Made by a program: the position numbers and the translations under genes
The notes under the pieces: generated by a model
What the model was told of the DNA's origin: nothing
The model's database searches: none
Seen by the model: only the letters and a program-made list of their open reading frames with translations
Shown here: positions 1-5,539 of the stretch, piece by piece
How positions within the stretch are numbered: position 1 is the stretch's first letter
Layout: every line of letters starts with the position of its first letter
Assembly: GCA_031278255.1 (NCBI GenBank)
Contig: JAITKU010000053.1
Coordinates: 1 to 7,231, forward strand
DNA: 7,231 nucleotides
Reading direction: 5' to 3'
DNA from: Eubacteriales Family XIII. Incertae Sedis bacterium
Lineage (GTDB): Bacteria; Bacillota; Clostridia; Peptostreptococcales; Anaerovoracaceae

Positions 1-57
1 GTGCGTCGGTTTTATCGTTTTTCCATGCCTCCCTTCGTTATGGGCGGGGCCTTGACG

Positions 58-107
58 CGTCTCCCGCCCGGCCGCGGCGTTCCGCATACGCCGGCCGCCG
101 CGAGACG
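58..107 (-). other. GC-rich stem-loop in the leader of the leftward transcript
   Basis: The outer arms CGTCTC (58-63) and GAGACG (102-107) are perfectly complementary. Inside, GGCGT (76-80) pairs with ACGCC (88-92) around a 7-base loop, and GGCC (70-73) can pair with GGCC (93-96) across a 2-base bulge. The element lies about 75-125 bases downstream of the start predicted for the leftward promoter, so it would sit in that transcript's untranslated leader. It could be a structured leader or attenuator. It could also be the terminator of a gene arriving from the left, but no T-run follows it in either direction. No known riboswitch class is recognised. Confidence 0.4.
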
Positions 108-189
108 TATACGCCTCTCAAAAACACCCGCCGCCGGCCGACCGGAACACCCCAAAAGTTCGATCTGACAAACTTCACTTCCTTTTTTA

Positions 190-218
190 ATTTTATCATA
201 CAAGAAATGGCCTGTCAA
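190..218 (-). promoter_or_regulatory. Near-consensus sigma70-type promoter firing leftward
   Basis: Read on the minus strand, a perfect -35 box TTGACA (+ strand 213-218) is followed by exactly 17 bases and the -10 box TAAAAT (+ strand 190-195), five of six matches to consensus. Transcription would begin near 183 and run toward position 1. No convincing minus-strand start codon follows within the window, so the gene it serves would lie beyond the left edge. Its divergent arrangement with the DtxR-type repressor gene suggests a metal-responsive target, which is inference. Confidence 0.6.
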
Positions 219-241
219 TCGAAAATTTTGCATATGTGTGA

Positions 242-255
242 TTATCAAGTGATAA
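242..255. promoter_or_regulatory. Perfect palindrome, candidate operator between divergent promoters
   Basis: TTATCA (242-247), a 2-base AG spacer and TGATAA (250-255) form a perfect inverted repeat. A further half-site-like TGATA follows directly at 257-261. The centre (about 248.5) is 65-67 bases from the predicted start of both the leftward (about 183) and rightward (about 316) transcripts, so one regulator could act on both. The DtxR-type repressor next door is the obvious candidate. The site is not the classical corynebacterial DtxR box, so the pairing is inferred from position only. Confidence 0.45.
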
Positions 256-280
256 GTGATACGGTTATTACAACTTTCTC

Positions 281-309
281 TTGCGGGCCTCTCTTTTTCG
301 TGGTATGCT
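281..309 (+). promoter_or_regulatory. Extended -10 promoter for the DtxR-type repressor gene
   Basis: TTGCGG (281-286) is a partial -35 box, followed by a 17-base spacer and TATGCT (304-309). The TG at 301-302 creates an extended -10 motif. Transcription would start near 316, giving a leader of about 83 bases before the chosen start codon at 399. A weaker alternative is TTGCAT (228-233) with GATAAG (251-256) at 17-base spacing; its -10 overlaps the palindrome, which would then fit direct autorepression. Confidence 0.4.
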
Positions 310-398
310 GTTGCAAATGATTGCCGTATGCTTGTCGGAAACGGGGTGCGCGCGAGAGTCGGCCGCAAGAAATCGCGGGGAAAGAAAGGTCGTGTCAA

Positions 399-836
399 AT
401 GGATAAGCCGGATAAGCCGGATCAACCGGATAAGCTGACGTTTACGATGGAGAACTATCTCGAAGCCGTCTATGAACTGTCGCAAGAGCAAGAGACGAAA
501 GCGCGCGGCGCGCGCCTGACCGATGTCGCCGTCCGTCTGTCCGTGAATAAGTCCACGGCAAGCGCGGCGATGACGACGCTGGCCGAAAAGGATCTGATCG
601 AGGCCGGCCGGTATCGCCGCATCGTCCTGACGGAAGCCGGGCACGACATGGCGTCGGCCGTCGCGGAGAAGCACAAAACGATCGGGCGGTTTTTTACGGA
701 AATTCTGGACTTGGACGACGAAACCGCCGATACGGACGCCTGCGCGATAGAGCATGTCATCAGCGACAGGGCGATCCATGCCATGCGGAACTTTCTGAAC
801 GGACGCGTCCCGGGCGGCAACGCGAACTGCGGCTGA
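399..836 (+). CDS. DtxR/MntR-family metal-dependent transcriptional repressor
   Basis: This 145-residue cytoplasmic protein is a metal-sensing DNA-binding repressor of the iron/manganese-dependent class. An N-terminal winged helix (about residues 16-80) contains the family pattern ENYLEAVYEL, a recognition region around SVNKSTASAAM and the wing RYRRIVLTEAG. The dimerisation/metal domain (about 85-133) carries H92 and the CAIEH signature (C115, E118, H119). By alignment to MntR and DtxR from memory, position 19 is Asn where MntR has Asp8 and DtxR has Met10, and C115 matches DtxR Cys102. There is no C-terminal SH3-like domain, so it is the short MntR-like form. ATG 399 is chosen because an AGAAAGG-type site precedes it by about 10 bases and the family homology begins soon after; an in-frame ATG at 321 would add a basic tail and lacks a good site. 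Targets are unknown; iron or manganese uptake genes are usual for the family. The N-terminus has a short repeated charged tail. Confidence 0.88.
   Translation: MDKPDKPDQPDKLTFTMENYLEAVYELSQEQETKARGARLTDVAVRLSVNKSTASAAMTTLAEKDLIEAGRYRRIVLTEAGHDMASAVAEKHKTIGRFFTEILDLDDETADTDACAIEHVISDRAIHAMRNFLNGRVPGGNANCG
401..436 (+). repeat. Four-unit 9-bp tandem repeat within the repressor start
   Basis: Four consecutive 9-bp units begin at the second codon: GGATAAGCC (401-409), an identical copy (410-418), GGATCAACC (419-427) and GGATAAGCT (428-436). They encode Asp-Lys-Pro, Asp-Lys-Pro, Asp-Gln-Pro and Asp-Lys-Leu. Because the unit is a multiple of three, copy-number changes keep the frame and alter only the length of a charged N-terminal tail ahead of the DNA-binding domain. 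Confidence 0.85.
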
Positions 837-844
837 AGCCGCGT

Positions 845-871
845 AAAACAGGCAATTTTGAGCTGTTTTTT
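845..871 (+). terminator. Probable terminator of the repressor gene
   Basis: AAAACAG (845-851) and CTGTTTT (863-869) form a perfect 7-bp stem with an 11-base loop, followed by more T residues (870-871). It begins 9 bases after the repressor stop codon. The stem is AT-rich, so termination may be partial. Confidence 0.5.
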
Positions 872-989
872 ACTTGACGGGCGCGGGCGGTCTTTGGCCC
901 GCCTCCCGTGTACGGAAAATTCTCGAATGTCGAGGAAATTTTGCGATTCGACTAAAGTTTTCTCGGCTTTGGCCGATTTATAGGATGTG

Positions 990-1033
990 ACGAAAGGTGT
1001 TTGCCGGATCGGAAAGATCGGGACGCCTTTTGT
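990..1033 (+). other. Long stem-loop, first of three before the permease gene
   Basis: ACGAAAGGTGT (990-1000) can pair along all 11 positions with ACGCCTTTTGT (1023-1033), counting two G-U pairs. Within it, CC (1004-1005) can pair with GG downstream, and GATC (1007-1010) pairs with GATC (1016-1019) around a GGAAA loop. A T-rich stretch (TTGCCGTTTATT) follows, so a terminator role on the + strand is possible. It could equally be part of a structured leader for the permease gene. Confidence 0.45.
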
Positions 1034-1049
1034 TGCCGTTTATTCTCGC

Positions 1050-1077
1050 TTAAATGACACCACATGCGGTCATTTAA
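1050..1077 (+). other. Perfect 9-bp inverted repeat, second of three
   Basis: TTAAATGAC (1050-1058) and GTCATTTAA (1069-1077) are perfect reverse complements around a 10-base centre. As RNA this is a stable hairpin. As DNA it could be a 28-bp operator for a dimeric regulator of the permease gene. The sequence does not decide between the two. Confidence 0.5.
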
Positions 1078-1099
1078 TATTCCTTCATACTCGAGGCAG

Positions 1100-1125
1100 A
1101 ATCCGCATCCTTCAATGCGGATTTT
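1100..1125 (+). terminator. Perfect hairpin with T-run, terminator or attenuator
   Basis: AATCCGCAT (1100-1108) and ATGCGGATT (1115-1123) form a perfect 9-bp stem with a 6-base loop CCTTCA, followed by TTGTCTGTT. This is the most terminator-like hairpin in the gap. It lies 75 bases before the permease start codon, so it either ends upstream transcription or attenuates permease expression. Flanking CAGA (1097-1100) and TCTG (1127-1130) could extend the stem through a bulge. Confidence 0.5.
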
Positions 1126-1130
1126 GTCTG

Positions 1131-1173
1131 TTCGGATATGGGCGGCGCGCGGCGCGCCCGCCGTCCGCCCGAA
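1131..1173 (+). other. GC-rich inverted repeat just before the permease ribosome binding site
   Basis: TTCGG (1131-1135) pairs with CCGAA (1169-1173). Inside, GCGCGC (1145-1150) faces GCGCGC (1152-1157) and flanking G/C bases can pair imperfectly. The structure ends about 20 bases before the strong AAGGGGAGG site (about 1188-1196), so it leaves that site free and may insulate it from the upstream hairpins. Confidence 0.35.
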
Positions 1174-1200
1174 CGCGCGGCAAATTAAGGGGAGGTTAAG

Positions 1201-2079
1201 ATGACGCGGCTTAAAGCAGACCTGTCGCTCCTGCTCGTCACCGCCTGCTGGGGCATATCCTATATTTTGATCGATATCTGCCTTGCGGAATTGTCCCCTT
1301 TTACCTTGAACGCGTGGCGCTTTCTCGGCGCTTTCCTCGTGGCCTTTCTTCTGACGCCTAAAAAATCGTTTCACGTCAACCGCGACACCCTCAAGTACAG
1401 CGCCTATATCGGCCTTTCGCTGCTGTTCGTCTATTCCGGCGCCACTTTCGGCGTCATGTACACGAGCCTGTCCAATGCGGGGTTCCTCTGCGGACTCACG
1501 GTGATCTTTACGCCTATCCTCGGCATCCTCTTTTTTCGCAAAAAACCGGAGGCGAAGCTGGTGCTTGCCGTCGTTTTGGCGCTGGCCGGCATCGCCCTTT
1601 TGACGCTGACGGATGATTTTCGGCTCGCGTCCGGCGATCTGCTCTGTATCCTGTGCGCCTTGGCCTACGCCGTGGACCTGCTCATCACCGAAAAGGCGGT
1701 GCGGAAGCCGTCCGTGGACGCTTTCCGGTTGGGCGTTTACCAACTCGGCTTCACGGGTCTTTTCATGCTGATCCCCGCGCTGATCTTCGAGACGCCGCGC
1801 GTGCCCGTCCTGCCGCAAAGCTTGGCGGCGCTGGCTTTCCTGACGATATTCTGCACGGGGATCGCTTTCGTGGTGCAGGCCGTGGCGCAGCAGTACACGG
1901 AAGCCGCGCGCGTGGGGGTGATCTTTACGCTCGAACCGGTTTTCGCCGGCGTTGCCGCCCGGGTTTTCGCCGGCGAGGTGCTTTCCGGCAAAGCGACTTT
2001 CGGCGCGGGTCTGCTCCTGTGCGGTCTCTTCATTCTTGAGATCGATTTCAAAAAACGCAAAAGGCAAAAAAATTCATAA
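1201..2079 (+). CDS. EamA/DMT-superfamily inner-membrane permease
   Basis: This 292-residue protein is a drug/metabolite transporter-type permease of the EamA class. It shows ten predicted hydrophobic helices, roughly at residues 7-27, 34-51, 66-86, 93-111, 117-137, 141-159, 177-197, 206-227, 236-257 and 262-281, made of two homologous five-helix halves. The first helix carries the common family pattern (T)ACWGISYILID, and the C-terminus is a cytosolic basic tail (KKRKRQKN). Length is typical. The start is well fixed by AAGGGGAGG five bases upstream. The substrate cannot be read from sequence; family members export amino acids, metabolites or drugs. The gene stands between structured DNA on the left and the CODH-related operon promoter on the right, and no strong terminator separates it from that operon. 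A link to CO metabolism is not shown. Confidence 0.88.
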   Translation: MTRLKADLSLLLVTACWGISYILIDICLAELSPFTLNAWRFLGAFLVAFLLTPKKSFHVNRDTLKYSAYIGLSLLFVYSGATFGVMYTSLSNAGFLCGLTVIFTPILGILFFRKKPEAKLVLAVVLALAGIALLTLTDDFRLASGDLLCILCALAYAVDLLITEKAVRKPSVDAFRLGVYQLGFTGLFMLIPALIFETPRVPVLPQSLAALAFLTIFCTGIAFVVQAVAQQYTEAARVGVIFTLEPVFAGVAARVFAGEVLSGKATFGAGLLLCGLFILEIDFKKRKRQKNS

Positions 2080-2113
2080 ATTATTACCGGAAATATGACA
2101 AATTATCACCGGA
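2078..2113 (+). repeat. Two 14-bp direct repeats upstream of the RACo-CODH operon
   Basis: AAATTATTACCGGA (2078-2091) and AAATTATCACCGGA (2100-2113) differ at one base, and their starts are 22 bp apart, about two helical turns. The first overlaps the last bases of the permease stop codon. The second reaches the place where a -35 box would lie for the TATAAT at 2134. The layout resembles a tandem activator site. The regulator is unknown. Confidence 0.6.
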
Positions 2114-2130
2114 TTCAGCCGGCATGGTTT

Positions 2131-2139
2131 TGTTATAAT
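2131..2139 (+). promoter_or_regulatory. Perfect extended -10 promoter of the RACo-CooC-CODH operon
   Basis: TG (2131-2132), one base and a perfect TATAAT (2134-2139) form a consensus extended -10. The -35 position (about 2111-2116, GGATTC) does not match TTGACA. Transcription would start near 2146, giving a leader of about 74 bases. Weak -35 plus adjacent direct repeats fits an activator-dependent promoter, which is inference. In the leader, GGCG (2161-2164) and CGCC (2172-2175) can form a small hairpin followed by TTTT. Confidence 0.55.
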
Positions 2140-2219
2140 AAATGTAAAAGCGCATATATCGGCGACCTCCGACGCCTTTTCATCCGGCGAGGGCGGCGCG
2201 TGCAAATCGGGTGATCGGC

Positions 2220-4181
2220 ATGGGATACGACGGCTGTGCGATACAATTTACATTCGAGGACGGCGGAGAACGTCTCGTTCACGTTTCGCCCGGCGAATCG
2301 CTCCTTGAGGCGGCGAAGAAAGCCAATGTGGCGATAGACGCGCCCTGCTCGGGCAACGGTTCCTGCGGCAAATGCCGCGTGCGTCTGCTGTCCGGCGAAT
2401 TGCGGAGCGAAGCGAACCGGCATATCGACGCGGACGCGTACGCCGCCGGCTTGCGTCTCGCCTGCGCGAGCTTCGCGGCCGGGGACGCCGTTGTGCTGGT
2501 CCCGGATATCGCCTCCGCCTACAAGAGCAAGATAAAGACCGCGGACCTGCGCGGCGGACGCGAGGCGGAGGTCTTTGCGGCGTTTCGGCGCGACCTGACG
2601 GAGAGGGGCCTTGCGGGCGACAGCGGCGTCGAGATCGTTTCCGTCGCATTGCCGCCGCCAAGCCCGGACGACCCGGCGGCGGACAGGGAACGTCTCCTCA
2701 TCTCCCTCGCGGCGGCGCTCGGCTTTGCCCCGGGCGAGGACCGTATCGATATAAGCTTGTACGCGCTGCGCAAATTGCCCCGCGCGCTGCGGGCTTTCGA
2801 TTTTTCCGCGCGCTGCGTGCTGCGCCGCGAGAAACGCGGAGGCGGCGAACGTGCCGTACTGCTCGATATATTCCCCGCAAACGAAGAACCCCCGCTTGCG
2901 GGACTCGCCATAGACATCGGCACGACGACGGTATCCGCCCTGCTCGCGGATCTGCGAACGGGGGCGCCGATCGCCGAGGGTTCCGCCGGCAACGGCCAGA
3001 TACGCTACGGCGCCGATGTCATAAACCGCATCATAGAGAGCGCGCGGCCCGGCGGCTCGGAACGGTTGCGAAGGGCTTTGCTCGACGAATGTATCCTGCC
3101 GCTGACGGCCGGCATGTGCGAGGCTTGCGACCTCCCGCAGGACAACATCTATCGGGTGGCCGTGACCGCCAACACCACGATGCTGCATTTGTTCGCGGGG
3201 GTCTGTGCCGATTATCTGCGGCTCGAACCCTACGTGCCCGCCTTTTTCGGCGCGGGCGTCCTGCGCGGCGCCGATCTGGGCCTCGGGGCGCATCCCGACG
3301 CGGAGGTCGTATTCGCGCCCTGCGTGGGCAGCTACGTCGGCGGCGATATAACGGCGGGCGCTTTCTCCTCCGGGATATACAGAAGCGAAGCACAGGCCCT
3401 GCTCCTTGACCTCGGCACCAACGGTGAACTCGTTTTCGGAAACGCGGACTTTCTGATGTGTTGCGCCTGCTCCGCGGGGCCGGCCTTTGAGGGCGGCGAT
3501 ATAAGCTGCGGTATGCGGGCGACCGACGGCGCGATCGAGTCCTGCCGCATAGACGCGGAAAGCACGGAGACGGACTGCACGGTCATAGGGCCGCGCGGCG
3601 CCCGCGCCGCCGGTTTCTGCGGCACGGGACTCATAGACCTGATCGGTGAACTCTTCCGCTGCGGTATCATAAACGCGCGGGGGAAGATCGTTCGCGCGGG
3701 CCGGCGCGTGTACCGGGACGAGGCGGGCGTCGCGGGCTACATCACGGTATTCGCCGACGAAAGCGAAAGCGGACGCGACATTTCGATAAGCGAGATCGAT
3801 ATCGATAATTTCATACGCGCGAAAGGCGCCATCTTCTCGGCCATACGGACGATGCTCGCGATCGCGGGCGCGGACGCGGCGGATATTGCGTCCGTATACA
3901 TCGCCGGCGGCATAGGCAGCGGCATCGATACAGAGCGGGCGGTGCGCGTGGGCATGTTGCCCGATCTGTCCGCGGAGCGCTTCCGCTACGTGGGGAACAC
4001 CTCGCTGGCGGGCGCCTACGCCATGCTCACCTCGCGCGCGGCCTGTGAAGAGATCGCGCGTATCGCGGAGGGCATGATCTATCTGGAACTTTCGTCTCAC
4101 CCCGGCTATATGGATGAATTCATCGCGGCCTGCTTTCTTCCGCATACGGACGCAACCCTGTTCGGCGAAGCGCGCCGCTGA
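2220..4181 (+). CDS. acsV: RACo/AcsV-like reductive activator of corrinoid iron-sulfur protein
   Basis: This 653-residue cytoplasmic protein matches the 2Fe-2S ferredoxin plus ASKHA-ATPase architecture of RACo, which uses ATP to return inactive Co(II) of the corrinoid iron-sulfur protein to Co(I) in the Wood-Ljungdahl pathway. Residues 6-97 form a plant-type ferredoxin domain with ligands C43, C49, C52 and C82. After a linker and middle region, the ASKHA domain begins near 229 with the phosphate motif AIDIGTTTVSA (D232, G234), followed by NGQIRYGADVINRI, VTANTTMLHL, LLLDLGTNGELV (about 393), CSAGPAFEGGDIS, CGTGLIDLIGEL and the adenosine motif VYIAGGIGSGID. ATG 2220 is preferred because GGTGAT (2210-2215) pairs with the 16S tail at 4-5 bases; GTG 2211 is possible and adds three residues. 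It heads the operon with cooT, cooC and the CODH gene. Activators of methyltransferase corrinoid proteins share this fold, so the exact partner depends on genes to the right. Confidence 0.85.
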   Translation: MGYDGCAIQFTFEDGGERLVHVSPGESLLEAAKKANVAIDAPCSGNGSCGKCRVRLLSGELRSEANRHIDADAYAAGLRLACASFAAGDAVVLVPDIASAYKSKIKTADLRGGREAEVFAAFRRDLTERGLAGDSGVEIVSVALPPPSPDDPAADRERLLISLAAALGFAPGEDRIDISLYALRKLPRALRAFDFSARCVLRREKRGGGERAVLLDIFPANEEPPLAGLAIDIGTTTVSALLADLRTGAPIAEGSAGNGQIRYGADVINRIIESARPGGSERLRRALLDECILPLTAGMCEACDLPQDNIYRVAVTANTTMLHLFAGVCADYLRLEPYVPAFFGAGVLRGADLGLGAHPDAEVVFAPCVGSYVGGDITAGAFSSGIYRSEAQALLLDLGTNGELVFGNADFLMCCACSAGPAFEGGDISCGMRATDGAIESCRIDAESTETDCTVIGPRGARAAGFCGTGLIDLIGELFRCGIINARGKIVRAGRRVYRDEAGVAGYITVFADESESGRDISISEIDIDNFIRAKGAIFSAIRTMLAIAGADAADIASVYIAGGIGSGIDTERAVRVGMLPDLSAERFRYVGNTSLAGAYAMLTSRAACEEIARIAEGMIYLELSSHPGYMDEFIAACFLPHTDATLFGEARR

Positions 4182-4255
4182 GGACGCGACCGCCGCGACA
4201 CGCGCCCCGCCCCTGCGATCCAAAAAGAACAGCAAATACAAAGGAGGAAAACGCC

Positions 4256-4531
4256 ATGCACGACAGCCATCCCGCGCACGCCCACCCGCACGAACACGGC
4301 GAACACGCGCACGCGCACGGTCCGGAGGGGGCGGCGAAGATAGCGGCCGTACTCGGTTACACCCACGCGCACAACGCGCAGCACGCCGAGGAGTTGGACG
4401 AACTGGCGCGCAAGTTGCGTCACAAGGGCTTCGCCGCCGCCGCAGACGCCGCGATCGCCGCGGCCGCCGACTTCCGAAGCGGCAACGAAAAACTCTCCGA
4501 GGCCCTGCGCCTTTTGAAGGAGGTGGAATGA
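4256..4531 (+). CDS. Histidine-rich small protein, putative nickel/cobalt-binding
   Basis: This 91-residue protein has nine histidines in its first 21 residues (H2, H5, H8, H10, H12, H14, H17, H19, H21), mostly in H-x or H-x-H spacing, and four more at H37, H39, H43 and H56. The rest is predicted helical and Ala/Glu/Leu-rich (about 25-91), with LGYTHAHNAQHAEELDELARKL followed by an Ala-rich stretch and a charged C-terminal helix. There is no signal peptide or membrane segment, so it should be cytoplasmic. Similar small His-rich proteins beside cooT in clostridia are often labelled as cobalt transporters, but nothing here looks like a transporter. A metal chaperone or store feeding CooC/CODH is the likely role, inferred from composition and context. 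The start is fixed by AAGGAGG (4241-4247). Its stop codon overlaps the possible first ATG of cooT. Confidence 0.8.
   Translation: MHDSHPAHAHPHEHGEHAHAHGPEGAAKIAAVLGYTHAHNAQHAEELDELARKLRHKGFAAAADAAIAAAADFRSGNEKLSEALRLLKEVE
4517..4525 (+). promoter_or_regulatory. Ribosome binding site deciding the CooT start
   Basis: AAGGAGGTG (4517-4525) lies inside the end of the His-rich gene. ATG codons follow at 4528 and 4531. The second is 7 bases after GGAGG, the better spacing, and yields the Met-Cys N-terminus conserved in CooT; the first would give Met-Met-Cys. Either way the two genes are translationally coupled. Confidence 0.7.
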
Positions 4532-4728
4532 TGTGCCTTTCGACCGTCTACGCGCTTGAAAACGACGGCGGACAGACCCTGCTGTGCGAGTACGTCAGCG
4601 CGGTCAGGGTTTGCGGGAAAGACTTGGTTTTCACGGATATAACGGGCGAAGAAACCGGATTTTCCGGATCGATCCGGGGCGTGGACCTCGTGAAGAACAC
4701 GATCACCGTCCGCAAGGAGGACGCGTGA
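4531..4728 (+). CDS. cooT: CooT-family nickel-binding protein
   Basis: This 65-residue cytoplasmic protein matches the CooT family (small beta-rich dimers once annotated as RNA-binding), which bind one Ni(II) per dimer and are tied to CODH maturation. The hallmark MC start is present (C2, the nickel ligand in characterised CooT), followed by the usual alternating strands: STVYALEN, QTLLCEYVSAVRVCGKDLVFTDITGEE and a C-terminal GSIRGVDLVKNTITVRKE. Cysteines C19 and C28 are additional. Length is normal for the family. It overlaps the His-rich gene at its start and is followed 38 bases later by cooC. The position between a His-rich metal binder and the nickel-insertion ATPase supports a nickel supply role. 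Its exact step, whether delivery to CooC or to CODH directly, is not settled by the sequence. Confidence 0.88.
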   Translation: MCLSTVYALENDGGQTLLCEYVSAVRVCGKDLVFTDITGEETGFSGSIRGVDLVKNTITVRKEDA

Positions 4729-4766
4729 GCGGAGCGGACGCGCGCAGTCGCAAACGGAGGTAAAGG

Positions 4767-5537
4767 ATGGCATACACCATAGCGGTAACGGGCAAGGGCG
4801 GCACGGGCAAGACCACGCTCTGCGGGCTTCTCATAGACTACCTCTGCAAATCGGGCAAAGGCCCCGTGCTTGCGGTTGACGCCGACGCCAATTCCAACCT
4901 CAATGATGTACTCGGCGTCGAGATCGAAACGACGCTCGGCAAGATCCGGGAGGACATCGTGCGCGCGGAATACACGGAGCAGAACCCCATCCCCGCTTCC
5001 ATGACGAAGCAGGATTATCTCAACATCAAGTTTTCCGACGCTTTGACAGAGGAGGACGATTACGATATGCTTGTCATGGGGCGGACGCAGGGCAAGGGCT
5101 GTTACTGTTTCGTCAACGGACTGCTGCAGACGCAGATCAACCGTTTTTCAAACAATTACAGGTACATTGCCGTGGACAACGAAGCCGGCATGGAACATAT
5201 AAGCCGCGGGGTGCTTCCGGGCGTGGATATGATCCTGCTGGTCTCCGACTGTTCCCGGCGCGGTGTGCAGGCCGCCTCCAGAATCGCGGCGCTCGCGGAA
5301 GAACTCAAAATGAAACCGAGCGCCGTGCGACTGATCATCAACAAGGCGCCCGGCGGCGAACTCGACGCCGGCATACGTGAAGAGATCGAAAAGCAGGGCC
5401 TTGCGCTCGCGGGAGTCGTGCCGCATGACGCGCTTGTCTACAGGTTCGACTGCGACGGAACCCCCATGGTGGCGCTTCCCGCGGAATCGGAAGCCCGCAG
5501 GGCCTTTGAAGCCGTATTGGACAGTCTATTCGCATAA
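4767..5537 (+). CDS. cooC: CooC/AcsF-type nickel-insertion ATPase for CODH
   Basis: This 256-residue P-loop ATPase of the MinD/SIMIBI class supports ATP-dependent nickel loading into the CODH C-cluster. The N-terminus has a deviant Walker A, GKGGTGKTT (residues 9-17), with signature Lys10 and catalytic Lys15. A switch/DADAN region follows (38-42). The CxC metal-binding motif is present as C112-Y-C114, which in CooC sits at the dimer interface and binds Ni or Zn. The Walker B/switch II region is VDNEAGMEH (136-144). A base-recognition-like INKAP lies near residue 192. Length and architecture are normal. GGAGG (4756-4760) six bases before ATG 4767 fixes the start. The gene ends 70 bases before the CODH start and is in the same operon. 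AcsF, a close paralogue acting on acetyl-CoA synthase, cannot be fully excluded, but the adjacency to CODH favours CooC. Confidence 0.93.
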   Translation: MAYTIAVTGKGGTGKTTLCGLLIDYLCKSGKGPVLAVDADANSNLNDVLGVEIETTLGKIREDIVRAEYTEQNPIPASMTKQDYLNIKFSDALTEEDDYDMLVMGRTQGKGCYCFVNGLLQTQINRFSNNYRYIAVDNEAGMEHISRGVLPGVDMILLVSDCSRRGVQAASRIAALAEELKMKPSAVRLIINKAPGGELDAGIREEIEKQGLALAGVVPHDALVYRFDCDGTPMVALPAESEARRAFEAVLDSLFA

Positions 5538-5539
5538 CA

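Larger units (their letters stand above)
837..1200. other. Long intergenic region rich in stem-loops
   Basis: No convincing gene is present in this 364-base gap. It holds a probable terminator (845-871), a GC hairpin with arms GCGGGC/GCCCGC (883-888 and 897-902), an imperfect inverted repeat around TCGA-atg-TCGA (about 915-943), a small TCGGC/GCCGA hairpin (963-976), three strong stem-loops (990-1033, 1050-1077, 1100-1125) and a GC-rich inverted repeat (1131-1173) just before the permease ribosome binding site. No promoter with two good boxes was found for the permease; TATAGG at 979-984 is a weak -10 candidate. Confidence 0.6.

Noticed and set aside
12..26. Minus-strand ATG after GGGAGG giving a four-residue MEKR peptide
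   Set aside because: The SD-to-ATG spacing is only one base and the frame stops after four codons, so it is not a credible gene, though a leader peptide cannot be wholly excluded.
12..779. 255-codon minus-strand frame across the repressor and the left intergenic region
   Set aside because: It is antisense to the repressor and runs through the divergent promoters; no domain is recognisable.
987..1199. 70-codon + strand frame ending right before the permease
   Set aside because: It runs through the stem-loops, has no ribosome binding site and its product looks random.
952..2067. 371-codon open frame on the minus strand opposite the permease
   Set aside because: The + strand encodes a ten-helix permease with a strong ribosome binding site; the antisense product is low-complexity and charged.
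2109..2133. CCGG-attcag-CCGG followed by TTTT as a permease terminator
   Set aside because: The stem is only 4 bp, several bases separate it from the T-run, and it overlaps the direct repeat and promoter; a terminator there is not convincing.
2133..4241. 702-codon open frame on the minus strand opposite RACo
   Set aside because: The + strand has clear ferredoxin and ASKHA motifs; the antisense frame is Arg/Ala-rich, has no recognisable domain and is expected in GC-rich coding DNA.
4182..4255. Possible extra promoter or small gene between RACo and the His-rich gene
   Set aside because: The 74 bases hold only the ribosome binding site; no -35/-10 pair or hairpin was found.
4114..4530. Long N-terminal extension of CooT in the same frame
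   Set aside because: It overlaps the ends of RACo and the whole His-rich gene, is Arg-rich, and CooT proteins begin with Met-Cys at 4531.
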